DNA of 64,000 nucleotides from contig NZ_JADZ01000013.1 of assembly GCF_000518645.1 (NCBI RefSeq), positions 184,213-248,212 on the forward strand, in the 5' to 3' direction. The notes below the pieces were generated by a model. It made no database searches. It had not been told where the DNA came from and saw only the letters and a list, made by a program, of their open reading frames with translations. Positions within the stretch are counted from its first letter, which is position 1, and every line of letters begins with the position of its first letter. Position numbers and translations under genes: made by a program. This document shows positions 29,108 through 40,072 of the stretch, in pieces. This DNA is from Curvibacter gracilis ATCC BAA-807. Its GTDB lineage: Bacteria; Pseudomonadota; Gammaproteobacteria; Burkholderiales; Burkholderiaceae_C.

Positions 29108-29122
29108 GCCCCGGCCTGCCTG

Positions 29123-29368
29123 TCAAAGCCCCACGGAGCCCGATCGCACCAGTTGTTTGGCCTGCTCACGCCCGGCCAGCATCGCGTGGGGCATGGATTC
29201 AAAGATCACGTCAGATTCATGGCGGATCAGTGCGGCAGTGTCGTGCTCGTCGTCCAGGTCGCTCAGGCGTTGAAAGACGGAGCGGACCTTCCACTGGCCC
29301 GGTTGGACTTCGCTGGCATACACCTCGATGAGGTAGCCGCCGTCTTCAAATGAAAAGTCTGCTGTCAC
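29123..29368 (-). CDS. Hypothetical protein, 81 aa
   Basis: Unrecognised small protein. A GTG start at 29368 has a very good GGGAGAG ribosome binding site seven bases upstream; an ATG at 29425 extends it by 19 residues but has none. It starts VTADFSFEDGGYLIEVYAS and contains two acidic stretches (SDLDDEHDTAAL, RHESDVIFES). Amphipathic and soluble, no Cys, no membrane segment. It is convergent with the ferredoxin gene with a 15-bp gap. Confidence 0.6.
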   Translation of the reverse strand: MTADFSFEDGGYLIEVYASEVQPGQWKVRSVFQRLSDLDDEHDTAALIRHESDVIFESMPHAMLAGREQAKQLVRSGSVGL

Positions 29369-29535
29369 GTGCTTGCTCTCCCTGCAATTGGACGCAAGTC
29401 TGGCAAATCTGAGCGCGTTGTGCATCGCCCAATTTTGGTAACAGGCGCTGCTGCGCTGCTTTCGACACCTGCTATTGACGGGCTTTGGTGGCCGCGCCTA
29501 CTTGGACGAATCATGAGGACGGTCGTGAAAATTCC

Positions 29536-29563
29536 TTGCCTTGTCACAGGTGTAGCGTAGTAT
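29536..29563 (+). promoter_or_regulatory. Candidate sigma-70 promoter of the mini zinc-ribbon gene
   Basis: TTGCCT (29536-29541) and TAGTAT (29558-29563) are 16 bp apart, 71 bp upstream of the start. The -10 is one mismatch from consensus. Inferred only. Confidence 0.3.
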
Positions 29564-29633
29564 GTTGCGCTGCAGCAATCGTCTGCAGCGGCCGGTCCAT
29601 GCGACAGGGTCGGTGTCGGTAAGGAGGACTTTC

Positions 29634-29825
29634 ATGAGCACAGCTTCATCTCACACGGCGCTCAGGCATGACAGCCGACTGCGCTGCAGCCAATGTCAAT
29701 CCCCATTGTTTCGCGTGGCACGCGACTTATGGATGCGATTCCTGCCTGGGAGCCGGCACCTGGAATGCCACGGTTGCGAGAGGCGATACCTGGTCTTTCT
29801 GGGGCTGCGGCTTGGCCCGCTTTGA
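29634..29825 (+). CDS. Mini zinc-ribbon protein, 63 aa
   Basis: A short basic protein with CSQC (C18, C21) and CHGC (C45, C48), 23 residues apart, a classical treble-clef or zinc-ribbon arrangement. It ends in a hydrophobic YLVFLGLRLGPL. The start is supported by AAGGAGG seven bases upstream, the best ribosome binding site in this stretch. Family not recognised; nucleic-acid or protein binding is possible. A minus-strand frame overlaps it (29727-29960), but that has a TTG start and no such signal. Confidence 0.6.
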   Translation: MSTASSHTALRHDSRLRCSQCQSPLFRVARDLWMRFLPGSRHLECHGCERRYLVFLGLRLGPL

Positions 29826-30017
29826 GAAATCGAGCGTATCCAGGGGCTTTGCTCGGATGTATTTCAGCAGATCCGGCACGCTCGCGACCCGGGCGACAGG
29901 GATGGTCACTTCAGGGTTTTCGGGTTGGCGATCGCAGCGCTGACGTGACGTCAAGTGCAAGCATCGCTATCCTAGGGTGTGGTTTCAAAGCCTTTTCCAA
30001 AACCTCACGTGCACACC

Positions 30018-30215
30018 ATGAAACAACCCGACGCCATGCTCAGAATCCTGGAGACGGAAGCCAGCGGTGGTGCGGCCGACCCGGACGTGGCCATCGCCAA
30101 CATCGCCTCACTGCTGGAGCGGCTGGATCCCAAGGCCGAAGGGTACGAGAGGGACGTGGCGGATCTGCTGGCCGTGGGGGCTTGCATCTGGGCCTTGAGC
30201 AAACGCGTGGGTTGA
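30018..30215 (+). CDS. Hypothetical protein, 65 aa
   Basis: A small acidic, helical protein starting MKQPDAMLRILETEASGG, with ASLLERLDPKAEGYERDVADL and ending ACIWALSKRVG. No Cys pair, signal or membrane segment. No clear ribosome binding site at 30018. It lies just before the tRNA-Thr terminator on the opposite strand. Coding is favoured by composition only. Confidence 0.45.
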   Translation: MKQPDAMLRILETEASGGAADPDVAIANIASLLERLDPKAEGYERDVADLLAVGACIWALSKRVG

Positions 30216-30273
30216 GGCGTTTCGTGCCGGGCGGCCCTCTCCCAATGCGCCGCGAGGCGACGTGACGGCCATG

Positions 30274-30307
30274 AAAAAAGCCCTGACTCTTGCGAATCAG
30301 GGCTTTT
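30274..30307 (-). terminator. Terminator after tRNA-Thr, probably bidirectional
   Basis: An 11-bp stem, AAAAGCCCTGA (30276-30286) with TCAGGGCTTTT (30297-30307), and T-runs on both strands (six T on the minus strand). It lies between the 65-residue gene and tRNA-Thr, and can serve both. Confidence 0.85.
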
Positions 30308-30311
30308 CATT

Positions 30312-30387
30312 TGGTGCCGGAGAGATGAATCGAACACCCGACCTTCTCATTACGAATGAGCTGCTCTACCGACTGAGCTACACCGGC
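30312..30387 (-). tRNA. tRNA-Thr (anticodon CGT)
   Basis: 76-base tRNA with encoded CCA. The anticodon loop TTCGTAA between 5-bp arms reads CGT, for ACG codons. D loop AGTCGGTA and T loop TTCGATT are normal. One T-T mismatch occurs in the acceptor stem (position 6 with 67). Confidence 0.95.
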
Positions 30388-30398
30388 GTTAGCCCGCC

Positions 30399-30404
30399 AT
30401 TATA
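30399..30404 (-). promoter_or_regulatory. -10 box of the tRNA-Thr promoter within the fbp stop
   Basis: Minus-strand TATAAT lies 11 bp before the tRNA 5' end and overlaps the fbp stop codon. It is followed by a GC-rich discriminator (GGCGGGC), typical of stringently controlled stable-RNA promoters. No good -35 was found. Confidence 0.5.
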
Positions 30405-31407
30405 GCGGGGTATGGTAGCTGGTGATGCGGTCGACCTCATTTTTTGAGCCCAGGATGACGCTCACGCGTTCATGCAACTGGCTGGGCTGGATGTCGAGGA
30501 TGCGTTGGCGGCCGTTGGTGGCGGCGCCGCCGGCCTGTTCGACCAGCCAGCTCATGGGGTTGGCTTCGTACATCAGGCGCAGCTTGCCGGGCTTGTTGGG
30601 TTCGCGCTTGTCCCAGGGGTACATGAAGACGCCGCCGCGGGTCAGGATGCGGTGCACATCGGCCACCATGCTGGCGATCCAGCGCATGTTGAAGTCCTTG
30701 CCGCGCGGGCCTTCCTTGCCTTGCAGGCATTCGTCGATGTAGCGCTTCACGGGCTCGTCCCAGTGGCGCATGTTGCTCATGTTGATCGCGAATTCCTTGG
30801 TGTCGGCGGGGATGCGCACGTTTTCCTGGGTCAGCACGAAAGAGCCTTGCTCGCGGTCGAGGGTGAACATGCTCACGCCGTCACCCACGGTCAGCACCAG
30901 GGTGGTCTGGGGGCCGTAGACGCAGTAGCCGGCCGCCACCTGTTGGGCGCCGGCCTGCAGGAAGTCCTGCTCGGTCACGCCGGGCGAGCCCTCGGGCTTC
31001 TTCAGTACGCTGAAGATGGTGCCGATGCTGACGTTGACGTCGATGTTGCTCGAGCCGTCGAGTGGGTCGAACAGCAGCAGGTATTCGCCCTGCGGGTAGC
31101 GGTTGGGCACCAGGTAGATGCTGTCCATCTCTTCGGAGGCCATGGCGGCCAGGTGGCCGCCCCATTCGTTGGCCTCGATCAGGACTTCGTTGGCGATGAT
31201 GTCGAGCTTCTTCTGCACTTCGCCTTGCACGTTCTCACTCTCGGCGCTGCCGAGCACGCCGCCCAGGGCGCCCTTGTTGACGGCCTGGCTGATGCTCTTG
31301 CAGGCGCGGGCCACCACTTCAAGCAGCAGGCGCAGTTGCGAGGGGATGTGACCGTCGACGCGTTGCTGCTCGACGAGGAAGCGGGTCAGGCTGATTCTGG
31401 ATGCCAT
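30400..31407 (-). CDS. fbp: Fructose-1,6-bisphosphatase, class I
   Basis: 335-residue gluconeogenic enzyme hydrolysing fructose-1,6-bisphosphate. Metal-binding and active-site motifs are seen as [19 protein letters not shown] and [20 protein letters not shown]. Later [19 protein letters not shown] and [17 protein letters not shown] (substrate side) are family-typical. Full length. It starts 14 bp after pepN, whose end carries the AGGAGAG ribosome binding site, so the two are probably co-transcribed. Confidence 0.95.
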   Translation of the reverse strand: MASRISLTRFLVEQQRVDGHIPSQLRLLLEVVARACKSISQAVNKGALGGVLGSAESENVQGEVQKKLDIIANEVLIEANEWGGHLAAMASEEMDSIYLVPNRYPQGEYLLLFDPLDGSSNIDVNVSIGTIFSVLKKPEGSPGVTEQDFLQAGAQQVAAGYCVYGPQTTLVLTVGDGVSMFTLDREQGSFVLTQENVRIPADTKEFAINMSNMRHWDEPVKRYIDECLQGKEGPRGKDFNMRWIASMVADVHRILTRGGVFMYPWDKREPNKPGKLRLMYEANPMSWLVEQAGGAATNGRQRILDIQPSQLHERVSVILGSKNEVDRITSYHTPL

Positions 31408-31421
31408 GTTGATTTCTCTCC

Positions 31422-34112
31422 TTAATCGGCGAGGGCGCGGGTGACAACCTCGCGCACATCGTTGCTGAGTTCGGCCTTGGCGGCCACGCGGGCGATGGCT
31501 TCGCGGGCGGCGCTGCGGTAGGGCTCGGCCAGTTTCTTCCAGCGGTCCAGGGCGCGGGCCAGGCGGGCGGCCACTTGCGGGTTGATGGCGTCCAGCTCGA
31601 TCACGCGGTCGGCCCAGAACACATAGCCTGCCGCATCGCTGCGGTGGAAGGCGCCCGGGTTGGCGCTGCAGTAGCTGAAGATCACGCTGCGCGCGCGGTT
31701 GGGGTTGCGCAGGTTGAAGTCAGGGTGACTCATCAACTGGCGCACGGCAGCCAGCACGTTGCCGCCGCGGTCGGGGGCACCAGCCTGCAGCGAGAACCAC
31801 TTGTCGATGACCAGGGCTTCGTTCTTGAACAAGGCATGGAAGCGTGCCAGGGCGGGGGTGGCCAGTTCATGGCCGCTGATGACGAGCGCGCTCAGGGCAT
31901 TGAAGCGGTCGGTCATGTTGCCCGCGTCCTTGAAGCGCTGGAAGGCCTTGCCCGGCCAGACGGTGTCGCCGCTGTGGCGTGCCGCCAGGCACAGCATGGT
32001 CAGTGCCAGGCCGGCCAGGGCCCGCTTGCCCGACGATTCGGGATCGGGGCGGTAGCCGCCGGTGTCGCGGTTGGCCTCCCAGGCCTGTTGCCAGTCGGCT
32101 TGCAGGGCGCGTGCCAGTTGCTCGCGCATGGCTTCGCGCACGGCATGGATGCGTTGCGGGTCGACCACCTCCAGCTGTTCGGCCAGGTAGGTTTCGGACG
32201 GCAGCGTCAGCACCAGTTCCTTGAAAGCGGCATCGAGCTGGGGGTCGGCCAACACCTGGCGCATGGCGCGCAGGTAGGCGTCGTCCAGCACCTCGGTGCC
32301 AGGGGCTTCTTCGGCGGTGATGGCCTTGATGGCACGGGCCAGTGCCAGGCGTTGGCCGGCTTCCCAGCGGTTGAAGGCATCGCTGTCGTGGGCCAGCAGG
32401 GTCAGCAGCTCGTCGTCGCTGTAGGCGTAGTCGAGCACCACCGGGGCCGAGAAGTCGCGCAGCAGCGAGGGCACGGGGGCGCTGTCGACGTTGATGAAGG
32501 TCAGCGTCTCGCTGGGCTGGCTCAGCACAAAGGTGCGCGTGCCGGTTTCGGCCTGCGGCCAGTGGGCCAGTTGCAGGGGCAGTTCGCGGCCTTGGGTGTC
32601 GAGCAGGCCCAGGTTGAGCGGAATCACAAAGGGTTCCTTGAGGGGCTGGCCCGGGGTGGGGGCGCAGTGCTGGCTCAGGGTCAGCGTGTAGGTGCGGGCC
32701 TCGGCGTCGTAGCGGCCGATGGCCTGGACGCGCGGGGTGCCGGCCTGGCTGTACCAGTGCTTGAACTGGGGCAGGCGCTGGGCCAGCTCCGAGCCCGGGT
32801 TGGCGTCGGCAATCGCCTGGGCGAAGGCGTCGCAGGTGACGGCCTGGCCGTCATGGCGCTCAAAGTACAGCTTCATGCCCTTGGCAAAGCCTTCACGGCC
32901 CACCAGGGTCTGCATCATCCGCACCACCTCGGCACCTTTTTCGTAGATGGTGACGGTGTAGAAGTTGTTGATCTCGATGTAGCTGTCGGGGCGCACCGGG
33001 TGGGCCATGGGGCCGGCATCCTCGGGGAATTGCGCGGTGCGCAGCACGCGCACGTCTTCGATGCGCTTGACGGCGCGGGCCGAGGGGCTGCCCGCCAGGT
33101 CCTGGCTGAATTCCTGGTCGCGGAAGACGGTCAGGCCTTCCTTCAGGCTGAGCTGGAACCAGTCCTGGCAGGTGACGCGGTTGCCGGTCCAGTTGTGGAA
33201 GTACTCATGCCCGACCACGCTTTCGATGTTGCTGAAGTCGGCATCGGTGGCGGTGGCCTGGTTGGCCAGCACGTACTTGGTGTTGAAGATGTTCAGGCCC
33301 TTGTTCTCCATGGCGCCCATGTTGAAGTCGCTGGTGGCGACGATCATGAAGCGTTCCAGGTCGAGCGGCAGGCCGAAGCGGGCCTCGTCCCAGGCCACGC
33401 TGGCCATCAGCGAGTTCATGGCGTGCTCGGTCTTGTCGAGGTCGCCAGGGCGCACAAACACCTGCAGCAGGTGGTCGTGGCCGGCACGCGAGCGGATGCG
33501 CTGCTCGCGCGCCACCAGCTTGCCGGCCACCAGGGCGAACAGGTAGCAGGGCTTCTTGTGCGGGTCGACCCACTTGGCGAAGTGGCGGCCTTCTTCGAGC
33601 TCGCCTTGCTCGACCAGGTTGCCGTTGGACAGCAGCACCGGGTACTTGGCCTTGTCGGCCCGCAGCGTGACGGTGTAGCTGGCCATCACATCCGGGCGGT
33701 CCAGGAAGTAGGTGATGCGGCGGAAGCCCTCGGCCTCGCACTGGGTGAAGAACGAGTCGTTGCTGACGTACAGGCCCATCAGCTTGGTGTTCTTGGCCGG
33801 GTTGCAGGTGGTGAAGATCTCCAGATCGAAGGCGTCCGGGCCTTCGGGCAGGTTCTCCAGCACCAACTGGTTGCCGTCCATCTTGAACGAGGTGCCTTGG
33901 CCGTTGACCAGCACGCGTGCCAGGTTGAGCTCTTCGCCGTCCAGGCGCAAGGCCTGGGCCGCCACCTCGGTGTTGCGGCGCAGGCGCATCTTGTTGAGCA
34001 CGCGGGTCTTGGCCGGGTCGAGGTCGAACGTCAGTTCAACGGTGTCGATCCAGTACGCGGGAGCGGTGTAGTCTGCACGGTGGATGGCCGTGGCTTGTCC
34101 TTCTCGCATCAT
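31422..34112 (-). CDS. pepN: Aminopeptidase N (PepN, M1 family)
   Basis: 896-residue zinc aminopeptidase that removes N-terminal residues from peptides in the cytosol. The substrate-binding GAMEN is in [14 protein letters not shown]. The zinc site [12 protein letters not shown] with the third ligand Glu in [15 protein letters not shown] is intact. Four domains in E. coli PepN order and length. Two ATGs are adjacent (34112 and 34109), and AGGAAG is just upstream. It lies 45 bp after prfB, forming a probable prfB-pepN-fbp transcription unit. Confidence 0.95.
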   Translation of the reverse strand: MMREGQATAIHRADYTAPAYWIDTVELTFDLDPAKTRVLNKMRLRRNTEVAAQALRLDGEELNLARVLVNGQGTSFKMDGNQLVLENLPEGPDAFDLEIFTTCNPAKNTKLMGLYVSNDSFFTQCEAEGFRRITYFLDRPDVMASYTVTLRADKAKYPVLLSNGNLVEQGELEEGRHFAKWVDPHKKPCYLFALVAGKLVAREQRIRSRAGHDHLLQVFVRPGDLDKTEHAMNSLMASVAWDEARFGLPLDLERFMIVATSDFNMGAMENKGLNIFNTKYVLANQATATDADFSNIESVVGHEYFHNWTGNRVTCQDWFQLSLKEGLTVFRDQEFSQDLAGSPSARAVKRIEDVRVLRTAQFPEDAGPMAHPVRPDSYIEINNFYTVTIYEKGAEVVRMMQTLVGREGFAKGMKLYFERHDGQAVTCDAFAQAIADANPGSELAQRLPQFKHWYSQAGTPRVQAIGRYDAEARTYTLTLSQHCAPTPGQPLKEPFVIPLNLGLLDTQGRELPLQLAHWPQAETGTRTFVLSQPSETLTFINVDSAPVPSLLRDFSAPVVLDYAYSDDELLTLLAHDSDAFNRWEAGQRLALARAIKAITAEEAPGTEVLDDAYLRAMRQVLADPQLDAAFKELVLTLPSETYLAEQLEVVDPQRIHAVREAMREQLARALQADWQQAWEANRDTGGYRPDPESSGKRALAGLALTMLCLAARHSGDTVWPGKAFQRFKDAGNMTDRFNALSALVISGHELATPALARFHALFKNEALVIDKWFSLQAGAPDRGGNVLAAVRQLMSHPDFNLRNPNRARSVIFSYCSANPGAFHRSDAAGYVFWADRVIELDAINPQVAARLARALDRWKKLAEPYRSAAREAIARVAAKAELSNDVREVVTRALAD

Positions 34113-34157
34113 GTGTTTCTTCCTGTGGGCCGGGGTGCCGGCTGGGGCTGGTGGGGG

Positions 34158-35262
34158 TCAGACGCCTTGCTTGAGCGAGGCTTCGATGAAGGCATCCAGG
34201 TCGCCGTCCAGCACCTTCTGGGTGTTGGAGATTTCGACGTTGGTGCGCAGGTCCTTGATGCGGCTCTGGTCCAGCACATACGAGCGGATCTGGTGGCCCC
34301 AGCCCACATCGGTCTTGCTGTCTTCGAGCTTTTGCTGTTCTTCCTGGCGCTTGCGCATCTCGTGGTCATACAGGCGCGATCGCAGGCGCTTCCAGGCCAC
34401 GTCGCGGTTGCTGTGCTGGCTGCGGCCGTCCTGGCACTGAACCACGATGCCGGTGGGGATGTGGGTCAGGCGCACGGCCGAATCGGTCTTGTTGATGTGC
34501 TGACCGCCTGCGCCACTGGCGCGGAAGGTGTCGGTGCGCACATCGGCCGGGTTGATGTCGATCTCGATCGAGTCATCGATTTCGGGGTACACGAAGACGC
34601 TGGCAAAACTGGTGTGGCGGCCGCCCGACGAGTCGAACGGGCTCTTGCGCACCAGGCGGTGCACACCGGTTTCGGTGCGCAGCAGGCCGAAGGCGTATTC
34701 GCCCTCGATCTTGATGGTGGCGCTCTTGATGCCAGCCACGTCGCCCGGGGTTTCGTCTTCCACGGTGGCCTTGAAGCCCTTGCGCTCGGCGTACTTCAGG
34801 TACTGGCGCAGCAGCATGCTGGCCCAGTCGCAGGCCTCGGTGCCACCGGCGCCGGCCTGCAGGTCGAGGAAGCAGGGGCTGGGGTCGGCCGGCTGGTTGA
34901 ACATGCGGCGGAACTCAAGCTGCTCGATGCTCTGGGTCAGGTGGGCGCACTCGGCCTCGATGGTCTCCAGACCGGCCTCGTCGCCTTCTTCCTTGCTCAT
35001 GTCGTAGAGCTCGGTGTTGTCGGCCAGTTCGCTGCTCAGGCGGTCCAGCACCAGGACGACGTCGTCCAGGGCCTTTTTCTCCTTGCCGAGTTCCTGGGCC
35101 TTCTTGGGGTCGTTCCAGACGTTGGGGTCTTCCAGCGAGGCGGTTACCGTGCGCAGGCGTTCAGCTTTGGCAGGGTAGTCAAAGATACCTCCGTAACTCT
35201 TCGGTGCGCTGGCTCAGGTCTGCCAGGGTGGTGCCGATGAGGTTGACGCGTTCTGCTTCCAT
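34158..35262 (-). CDS. prfB: Peptide chain release factor 2 (programmed +1 frameshift)
   Basis: 367-residue RF2, which reads UAA and UGA stops. Translation starts at 35262 ([10 protein letters not shown]) and reads 27 codons to an in-frame TGA (35179-35181), then must shift +1 to read on from GAC to the stop at 34158. Recognition motif SPF ([14 protein letters not shown]) and hydrolysis motif GGQ ([14 protein letters not shown]) are intact. A start at 35051 in the second frame gives only part of the protein and is not the real start. Autoregulation is expected: low RF2 lengthens the pause at UGA and favours the shift. Confidence 0.95.
35178..35195 (-). promoter_or_regulatory. prfB +1 frameshift site
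   Basis: The minus strand reads GGAGG-TAT-CTT-TGA-C. It has the slippery CTT and TGA stop, and an internal Shine-Dalgarno-like GGAGG three bases before CTT. This matches the conserved E. coli RF2 site in all functional parts. Confidence 0.93.
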
Positions 35263-35391
35263 GATTTTTATCCTGTGAGTGTTCGGGGGCATGCCGCGGG
35301 GTGGCGCCGGGCGCCAGTGGCTGGGCATGCAAACCCTGCATTTTCTCACGGGTCGTGACAAGACTCCCGGGTGGCCTGTTTCTGGCCCAAA

Positions 35392-35418
35392 TAAAAAAGG
35401 ACCGCCGAAGCGGTCCTG
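35392..35418 (-). terminator. Rho-independent terminator of lldP
   Basis: Perfect 8-bp stem (35398-35405 with 35410-35417) closed on the minus strand by a TTCG tetraloop and followed by a T-run (35393-35398). It lies 30 bp past the lldP stop and insulates prfB. Confidence 0.92.
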
Positions 35419-35447
35419 CAGCCGGCTTGGGGCCTGAGCCCCTGGGC

Positions 35448-37109
<1,662 letters not shown>

Positions 37110-37291
37110 TTTGAGTCTCCTGTTGTTGATGGGGCGGCGCCACTTTATCGAGGCCGCCTTCGTTGTGGCTGTCGAGAAGCTGTCACAAAGGCCCGGATCT
37201 GCTGAAAAAATTTCAAGCGGATGTTGCAGAAAATTTTGGAGGCCGTTTTTGGCGTTTTCTGGGGTAAATGAGGGAAGTTGCCGTCAATTTG

Positions 37292-38836
37292 TCAACCGGG
37301 TAACACCTGGGTTCGGGTCTTGAAGAAGGCCACGGAGGTCACCAGGGCCACGGCCTGCTGCTTCAGGCTTTGCGCCGCTGCCGCCCCCTGTTCCACCAGG
37401 GCCGCGTTCTGTTGCGTGGTCTGGTCGAGTTGCTGCACGGCCTGGCCGATCTGGGCCACGCCCAGGCTCTGTTCCTTGCTGGCGGCGCTGATCTGGGCCA
37501 CCAGCCGGGTCACGTCGGCGATCGCGCTGACCACCTCGGTCATGGTGGTGCCCGCCAGTCCGGCCACCTGGGCGCCTTGCTCCACCTGTTCGTGGCTGGT
37601 CTGGATGAGCTGCTTGATTTCGCGCGCTGCGGCTGCACTGCGCTGGGCCAGCACCCGCACCTCGCCGGCCACCACGGCAAAGCCCCGGCCCTGCTCGCCG
37701 GCCCGGGCGGCCTCCACGGCCGCATTGAGCGCCAGGATGTTGGTCTGAAAGGCGATGCCGTCGATCACGCCCGTGATGTCGGCGATCCGGTGGGCGCTTT
37801 GCTGCATCTGCAGCACCGAGTTCACCACCGACTGCACCGCGCCGCCGGCCCGTTGTGCCGTGTCGGAGGCCTGGTTGGCCAGGGCATCGGCGCGCAGCGC
37901 GTGGTCGGCGTTGTGTTCCACCGTGGCCGCCATCTCCTCCATCGAGGCGGAGGTTTCTTCCAGCGCCGAGGCCTGCTGCTCGGTGCGCAGGCTCAGGTCG
38001 TTGTTGCCAGCGGCAATTTCGGCACTGGCATGGGCCACCCCCTCGGCCCCCGAGCGCACGGTGCTGACCACCTGCGACAGTCGGGCTTGCATGTCGGACA
38101 TGGCCTGCAGCAGTTCGGCCACCTCGTCGCGGCCCGTGGCCTGCAGGGGCAGGCTCAGATCGCCGTCGGCCACCGCCCGGGTGACCTGCACCGCACGTCC
38201 CAGCGGGCGGGTGACCGAACGGCTGAACCACAGCGCACCTGCGGCACTCAGCAGGCACACCAGCCCCATGACCGACAGGCTGATCCAGGTGCTGGCGCGG
38301 GCGTGGCTGGCCGCCGCCTCGCCTGACGCTTCGCTGGCGAGGCGGATCAGGGCCGTGGCCTGGTCCAGCAGGCGGGCCGGCTCGCGGTCGATGCCCGCGA
38401 CCGCCTTGTCGCCGGCGGCCGGGTTGAACTGGGCCTGCTCGAACGCCTGCAGCCCTTGCCGGTAGGCCTGACCCATGTGGTGGTGCGTCTGGCTGAACTG
38501 CTCCAGCAGGGCGCGTGCGTCGGCTTGGTCGACCCGGGCTGCCAGCTGACGCGCACTTTGCTGCACCAGGGCTTCCTGCTTCAGGAAGGCCGCCCAGTAA
38601 CGCTCGCGCTGGGCCGGGTCCTGGCCGCGCAGCAGCACGTTTTTCCATTCCTGGATCTGAACCTTGAACTCGCTGAGCAGCTGGACCGCCCCCAGGGCGT
38701 TGTCGTGGTCTCTTTGCACCACCTCGCGGTACACGCCGATGGACTGGTTCAGCTGGACCAGGCCGAACAGGGCGGCTGCCAGCAGGGCGGCCAGGGCGCT
38801 GGCAAAGGCCAGCGGGAGTTTGATGCTCAGGCGCAT
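37292..38836 (-). CDS. Methyl-accepting chemotaxis protein, Tsr-like topology
   Basis: 514-residue chemoreceptor. The first membrane segment is near 8-28 and the second near 188-208. The periplasmic four-helix-type region between them contains REVVQRDHDNALGAVQLL. HAMP follows (RPLGRAVQVTRAVADGDLS). The signalling tip is complete (IDGIAFQTNILALNAAVEAA, RAGEQGRGFAVVAGEVRVLA). The start at 38836 has AGGAG nearby; a longer in-frame start at 38896 adds hydrophilic residues before the membrane helix. No CheR docking pentapeptide at the C-terminus. Ligand unknown. Confidence 0.93.
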   Translation of the reverse strand: MRLSIKLPLAFASALAALLAAALFGLVQLNQSIGVYREVVQRDHDNALGAVQLLSEFKVQIQEWKNVLLRGQDPAQRERYWAAFLKQEALVQQSARQLAARVDQADARALLEQFSQTHHHMGQAYRQGLQAFEQAQFNPAAGDKAVAGIDREPARLLDQATALIRLASEASGEAAASHARASTWISLSVMGLVCLLSAAGALWFSRSVTRPLGRAVQVTRAVADGDLSLPLQATGRDEVAELLQAMSDMQARLSQVVSTVRSGAEGVAHASAEIAAGNNDLSLRTEQQASALEETSASMEEMAATVEHNADHALRADALANQASDTAQRAGGAVQSVVNSVLQMQQSAHRIADITGVIDGIAFQTNILALNAAVEAARAGEQGRGFAVVAGEVRVLAQRSAAAAREIKQLIQTSHEQVEQGAQVAGLAGTTMTEVVSAIADVTRLVAQISAASKEQSLGVAQIGQAVQQLDQTTQQNAALVEQGAAAAQSLKQQAVALVTSVAFFKTRTQVLPG

Positions 38837-38959
38837 GGTGCGGTTCTCCTCAAGCTCTGGCGAGAGCCGACTTGCCACCACCCAACGCTGTTTCAAATGC
38901 CCGCGCCAGCGAGCTTCATTGTGCAGATATTTGTGACTGAATGTGATTTTCTGGGTGCT

Positions 38960-39874
38960 TCATCCCAGAAAATCCGCCACCCGTGCTGCCAGGGCCTCGG
39001 GCTGGTCGTGGTGCAGCATGTGGCCGGCATCGGCGATGCGGGCCACGCGGCAGTCGGGCACCCGCTGCAGGCGCTGGTGGTATTCGTCCAGGGTGTATTG
39101 GCCTTTCCACCACTGGCCCAGGCTGTCGTCCGAGGCTTCAACCGCCAGCAGCGGGGCGCTGATGCGGGCATACAGCTCCAGGGCTTCATCGACCCGGTAC
39201 AACTGCGCGCTGGTGACCTTGTGGCCCGCCTCGCCGAGGATCTGCCACTGGCGCTGCCCCTGCGGGCCCGCCACTTCGTGCGCCCAGTGCTGGGCCAGCC
39301 ACCGGGCCTTGTCGGCCCCCAGGCGGGGGTTGGTCTTCATCAGGCGCTGGGCCACGCCGTCCAGACTGTCGTAGGCCTTGAGGGCCATGGCGCCGGAGTG
39401 CACCTTCTTGAGCTCGTCCATCCAGCGGGCGTAGCGCCCCGGCGCCTGGGCCGGGCGGGTGGCGGGCATGCCGAAGCCCTCCAGGTTGACCAGGCGGCGG
39501 ATGCGCTCGGGCCGGGCCCCGGCGTACATCATGGCCACGTTGCCGCCCATGCTGTGGCCCACCAGGTCGATCGCCTGCGTGCCGGTGTAGTGGTCGAGCA
39601 GAAAGTCGAGGTCGCCCAGGTAGTCGGGAAAGCTGTAGTGATCACAGCTGGGCCCGGTGGTGAGGCCAAAACCGCGCCAGTCGGGGGCGATCACGTAGCG
39701 ATCGGTGGGCAGCGCGTCGATCATGAACTGGTAGGAGGCCGCCACGTCCATCCAGCCATGCACCATCACCAGCGGCGCTTGGCCGGTCTGCGGCTCGCCC
39801 CAGACGCGCACATGGTATTGGTGGCCCCTGAGGGGGATGAATTCGCTGCGGGAGAGGCGTTTGGGCTGGTACAT
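38960..39874 (-). CDS. Alpha/beta hydrolase
   Basis: 304-residue serine hydrolase, cytosolic. The oxyanion region MVHGWMDVAASY, the nucleophile elbow LVGHSMGGNVAMMYA and the His motif ADAGHMLHHDQPEALA give the triad, with the acid likely in VEASDDSLG. An ATG at 39874 starts MYQPKRLSRSE; an in-frame GTG at 39901 would add nine residues. Neither has a strong ribosome binding site. Closest in style to esterase/epoxide hydrolase-like proteins; substrate cannot be inferred. Confidence 0.85.
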   Translation of the reverse strand: MYQPKRLSRSEFIPLRGHQYHVRVWGEPQTGQAPLVMVHGWMDVAASYQFMIDALPTDRYVIAPDWRGFGLTTGPSCDHYSFPDYLGDLDFLLDHYTGTQAIDLVGHSMGGNVAMMYAGARPERIRRLVNLEGFGMPATRPAQAPGRYARWMDELKKVHSGAMALKAYDSLDGVAQRLMKTNPRLGADKARWLAQHWAHEVAGPQGQRQWQILGEAGHKVTSAQLYRVDEALELYARISAPLLAVEASDDSLGQWWKGQYTLDEYHQRLQRVPDCRVARIADAGHMLHHDQPEALAARVADFLG

Positions 39875-40072
39875 CGCGCGGATGATACGAAACGCGCTCA
39901 CCTGACGTCAGTCAAGTCCAGGACAAGCCTGCAAGGCCCGCCAGCAGAAAAATCTGCCCGCCCGTACACTCTTTGCCGCCGTTGTTCGCCAAGCAGCCGG
40001 GTCCTTTGGAGGGCCTCTGGCCGGAGCCATCGGCGGCGCGGATTTCCATCAGACAGACCCATCGGAGTTTTC

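Noticed and set aside
29727..29960. 77-codon minus-strand frame overlapping the mini zinc-ribbon gene
   Set aside because: TTG start, no ribosome binding site, and it overlaps a frame with an excellent one. Kept out, though not impossible.
35051..35179. Treating prfB as truncated or frameshifted by error
   Set aside because: The site matches the conserved +1 programmed frameshift, so the gene is intact.
31575..35240. 1221-codon plus-strand frame opposite pepN and prfB
   Set aside because: Antisense to two clear genes with catalytic motifs; the translation is Val/Ala/Gly/His-rich without domains. Typical shadow of high-GC codon use.
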